DNA of 23,699 bases. Source: F23-D06 sp045600905. Lineage in GTDB: Bacteria > Bacteroidota > Bacteroidia > Bacteroidales > WCHB1-69. This document shows, in pieces, positions 21,601 through 23,699 of the stretch. The notes under the pieces were generated by a model. It searched no databases, was not told the origin of the DNA, and saw only the letters and a list, made by a program, of their open reading frames with translations. The stretch is from assembly GCA_045600905.1 (NCBI GenBank), contig JAZRYT010000159.1, positions 1-23,699 on the forward strand. Direction: 5' to 3'. Both the position numbers and the translations under genes were made by a program. Each line of letters begins with the position of its first letter. The first letter of the stretch is position 1.

Positions 21601-22323
21601 CTACTTAATGCCCGCGCAGACATTGAAAACAGAAGCGTTGTGCTGTCGGTTTTCTTCGATGGCTCCAATCAGGCCATCTTTGATGTAAATGATTTTGTTG
21701 GCGCAGTTGGCCACACCGCTTTCATGGGTAACCACCACAACAGTGACGTTTTCCTCTTTGTTGAGTTGGGACAGCAGGTCCATCACTTCAACAGAGGTTT
21801 GGGAGTCGAGGGCGCCGGTAGGCTCGTCGGCAAGGAGGATACGCGGGTGCGTGATGAGGGCACGCGCGATGGCGACGCGCTGTTTCTGACCGCCGGACAT
21901 CTCATTCGGATAGTGCTTCGCCCAGTCCGACAATCCCAAACGCTCGAGATAGGCCATCGCCATCTCGTGGCGCTTGCTTCGACTCACGCCTTGGTAAAAA
22001 AGCGGAAGCTCCACATTTTCCACCGCTGTCTTAAACGAAATCAGATTGAAGGACTGAAAGACAAATCCAATCATCTTGTTACGATATTCGGCTGCCTCGC
22101 GCTCCGTCAAATCCTTAATCAACTTGCCGTTCAGGAAATACTCCCCTTCATCGTAATTGTCAAGAATGCCCAAGATGTTGAGCAAGGTCGATTTCCCAGA
22201 GCCGGATGCCCCCATAATGGAGACGAACTCGCCCTGGTCAATATTGAGGTCAATGCCCTTGAGCACGTGCAACGGCTGTCCGTTGTCGTAAGTCTTGTGT
22301 ACGCCTTTCAGTTCTATTAACAT
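21601..22323 (-). CDS. ABC transporter ATP-binding protein (MacB/LolD type)
   Basis: The 240-aa ATPase has a complete set of motifs: Walker A GASGSGKST (about 38-46), Q-loop FVFQSFNLISF, signature MSGGQKQRVAIARAL, Walker B ILLADEPTGALD and the H-loop VVVVTHE. By sequence it belongs to the MacB/LolD/FtsE group that powers FtsX-type permeases. The C-terminus (about 215-240) runs past the core fold. It is the first gene of the exporter operon and energises the two permeases. Transcription entering from upstream would meet the terminator at 22338-22388, so the operon needs its own start or read-through; no convincing promoter is visible in the short leader. Confidence 0.95.
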   Translation of the reverse strand: MLIELKGVHKTYDNGQPLHVLKGIDLNIDQGEFVSIMGASGSGKSTLLNILGILDNYDEGEYFLNGKLIKDLTEREAAEYRNKMIGFVFQSFNLISFKTAVENVELPLFYQGVSRSKRHEMAMAYLERLGLSDWAKHYPNEMSGGQKQRVAIARALITHPRILLADEPTGALDSQTSVEVMDLLSQLNKEENVTVVVVTHESGVANCANKIIYIKDGLIGAIEENRQHNASVFNVCAGIK

Positions 22324-22337
22324 AATGTATGAAAAAC

Positions 22338-22388
22338 AAAAAAAACGACGCGCCCGTCGGTTAATGGCTATGAAAAACGGGCGCGCCG
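22338..22388 (-). terminator. GC-rich hairpin with T-run (terminator or attenuator)
   Basis: On the minus strand CGGCGCGCCCGT (22377-22388) pairs with ACGGGCGCGTCG (22346-22357) over 12 bp with one G-U pair and a 19-base loop, followed by eight T (22338-22345). It ends the 153-aa gene transcript and stands 14 bases before the ATPase ATG. Confidence 0.8.
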
Positions 22389-22402
22389 GAAAAATGAATA
22401 AG

Positions 22403-22864
22403 TTACGGTAACATTTTCTCCAACATCCGTTTCATCAACTCCATAAACCCCACATTGTCGGTGTGTTGAACAGATACGGAGGAGGGAACAAAAATGGTAG
22501 TGACTGCCTCGCATCGACGCTTGAGGTAAAGTCCACTCTCGACATTCACCGTAATGTCAGCAGGTCCAGAACTTTTTGAGGCATCCTTTCTTTCTGAAAT
22601 TATGATGATGTTGTCGGCATTGGCTTTGGCTTCTTCTTCGGTCTTGCCATAGCCGGTGATTTTGATTTCACATTTTATGGAGTTGCTTTTGCTCTCTTTC
22701 AAGACGACTTTGCCGATAACGTTTGCCCAAAATTCATTATTGGTGTTTTTAAAGGTATATGTTTCGGAGCGCACGTATTTGTGAGGAGCGTTGCTTTGCG
22801 CCTGCACCACGCCGAAGCCTAACAACGAGCAGATTAGCAATGCGATAGTTATTATTCTTTTCAT
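22403..22864 (-). CDS. Small secreted protein of unknown function (153 aa)
   Basis: A signal peptide (MKRIITIALLICSLLGFGVV, cut near QAQ) precedes a 130-residue domain of alternating strands (TYTFKNTNNEFWANVIGKVV; CEIKITGYGKTEEEAKANAD). The chain ends with an amphipathic helix, ELMKRMLEKMLP. One stretch resembles the 'G-A-T-EEA-ANA' segment of proteins that act on repeated Ala-rich helices, but no family is recognised. It lies 18 bases after the barrel-protein stop and is followed by a strong terminator, so it is the last gene of that transcript. It may be a periplasmic partner of the barrel protein, which is inference from position only. Confidence 0.75.
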   Translation of the reverse strand: MKRIITIALLICSLLGFGVVQAQSNAPHKYVRSETYTFKNTNNEFWANVIGKVVLKESKSNSIKCEIKITGYGKTEEEAKANADNIIIISERKDASKSSGPADITVNVESGLYLKRRCEAVTTIFVPSSVSVQHTDNVGFMELMKRMLEKMLP

Positions 22865-22882
22865 AATTCTGTCTTTATCAAA

Positions 22883-23699
22883 TTAGAAAATCTGAATACC
22901 TACTTCCCATTTCGGAAGATCGTTGCCTTCTTTCAAAATATCAGTAATACGATATTGGCCGTAGATGGCAAACCAGTTGGTGAAACCAAGGCGCAAACGC
23001 ACACCGCAGTTCAGTTTGTACATACCATCTCTGTAATAATGTTTATCGATATTAGTAAATTTATGGTCACCAAACTCAGCTTTGGTTTTCAAACGGCTGC
23101 CGGTAATCCAATCGCCATACACGCCTGTTTCCAAATAAAACTTGCTGTTGGAAAGATTGGCCAAAATGAAACGTTGGTAGAGTTCCAAATCAAACTGCGT
23201 GGTCTTGAGGTTGTGTTTTCTGATGTCGTAATCAACCACATCCTTAAAATCCGTATAATCAATATTGTAATATAAACCGGCCGGATCTTGAAAATCCTGC
23301 AAAGCATACCAGGAAGAGCCGAAACCTAAACGGAAACCGAGTCCATATACTCTGGCCACCTGCCAGTTGTTGACAAAACTAAAAGAAAAAGAACGTGAAA
23401 TTCTGTCTGTCTGATGGATGTTTTCTGTCGGCGTCCACATAGAGGGAACCATAAAGGAAGCATTGAGCACCAAGCGACCTGAGTAAATATCGCGTCTGCT
23501 TTTTTTGTAGAAATCCATGTCCGGTTTGCTTCTATGACCATAACAGCCGCTGAAATCGCCACCCTTCCGCAAATTGAGCGCATAATTATAAGAGGAATTG
23601 TCTATTTGACGAACTTTATCTTTGCCCACCACATATTTGGCATATTGTCCGTTGTACCATATATTTACAATTTGTCCCTCTTTTAAAGAGGATTTTCTA
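22883..23699 (-). CDS. Outer-membrane beta-barrel protein, 5' end outside window
   Basis: The frame is open from the stop at 22883 to the window edge, at least 272 codons; the GTG at 23632 is internal, since KEGQIVNIWYNGQYAKY is encoded upstream of it. The readable part has repeated beta strands with aromatic girdles (LVLNASFMVPSMW, FSFSFVNNW, GLGFRLGFGSSWYAL, QFDLELYQRFIL, FYLETGVYGDWI, LNCGVRLRLGFTNWFAIYGQ) and ends WEVGIQIF with the terminal Phe expected of a barrel for BAM assembly. The likely class is a porin-like or PorT/autotransporter-independent outer-membrane protein; the exact family is not recognised. The unseen N-terminus should hold the signal peptide and possibly another domain. 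Confidence 0.8.
   Translation of the reverse strand, partial: RKSSLKEGQIVNIWYNGQYAKYVVGKDKVRQIDNSSYNYALNLRKGGDFSGCYGHRSKPDMDFYKKSRRDIYSGRLVLNASFMVPSMWTPTENIHQTDRISRSFSFSFVNNWQVARVYGLGFRLGFGSSWYALQDFQDPAGLYYNIDYTDFKDVVDYDIRKHNLKTTQFDLELYQRFILANLSNSKFYLETGVYGDWITGSRLKTKAEFGDHKFTNIDKHYYRDGMYKLNCGVRLRLGFTNWFAIYGQYRITDILKEGNDLPKWEVGIQIF

Overview
The window is chromosomal DNA of a Bacteroidales-type bacterium (phylum Bacteroidota). Supporting features are many -7 boxes of the Bacteroidetes form TAnnTTTG, SPII lipoproteins, a DUF4369 lipoprotein, a subtilase with a type IX secretion (T9SS) C-terminal sorting domain, a WaaA/KdtA Kdo transferase (hence LPS), and a LemA/TPM pair. Species cannot be read from the sequence. 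T9SS cargo fits Porphyromonas-like or uncultured Bacteroidales better than classical Bacteroides.

Layout. (1) 1-3480, minus strand: the 5' end of an IS5-like transposase with its own promoter, then the run small Cys-rich lipoprotein > DUF4369 lipoprotein > cinA > xerD, with a pair of REP-like palindromes between cinA and xerD. (2) 3480-4430: a 600-base gap holding tRNA-Lys(UUU) with promoter and terminator, and on the plus strand a candidate two-gene micro-operon (42 aa + 81 aa, ATGA overlap) whose last stop codon interlocks with that of folE. (3) 4425-7060, minus: 16-repeat YwqK-like secreted protein > metallo-beta-lactamase hydrolase > folE. (4) 7123-12150, minus: an NSS family Na+ symporter; then a predicted outer-membrane protein > waaA > lemA > TPM-domain protein. 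The second REP-like pair separates TPM from the symporter. (5) 12218-13753: a Wzx-type flippase. (6) 14033-15997, plus strand: a LysM gene broken by one base, followed by a subtilisin-like T9SS cargo protease. (7) 16004-22323, minus: a MacAB-TolC-like tripartite export operon, ATPase > permease > permease > periplasmic adaptor > four-helix-bundle (S23/IVP) protein > TolC. (8) 22403-23699: a small secreted protein and the 3' part of a beta-barrel protein running off the window.

How the genes work together: the ABC, adaptor and TolC genes encode one trans-envelope exporter, and waaA and the flippase serve cell-surface polysaccharide/LPS assembly. The most unusual structure is in the exporter operon. 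Its gaps are filled with short arrays of 7-base or 8-base units. Two of these arrays form a 25-bp perfect inverted repeat around an AT-rich four-helix-bundle gene, and they also encode the C-terminus of the adaptor and the signal peptide core of TolC. Other items of interest are the paired palindromes, the micro-operon beside folE, and the frameshifted LysM gene.
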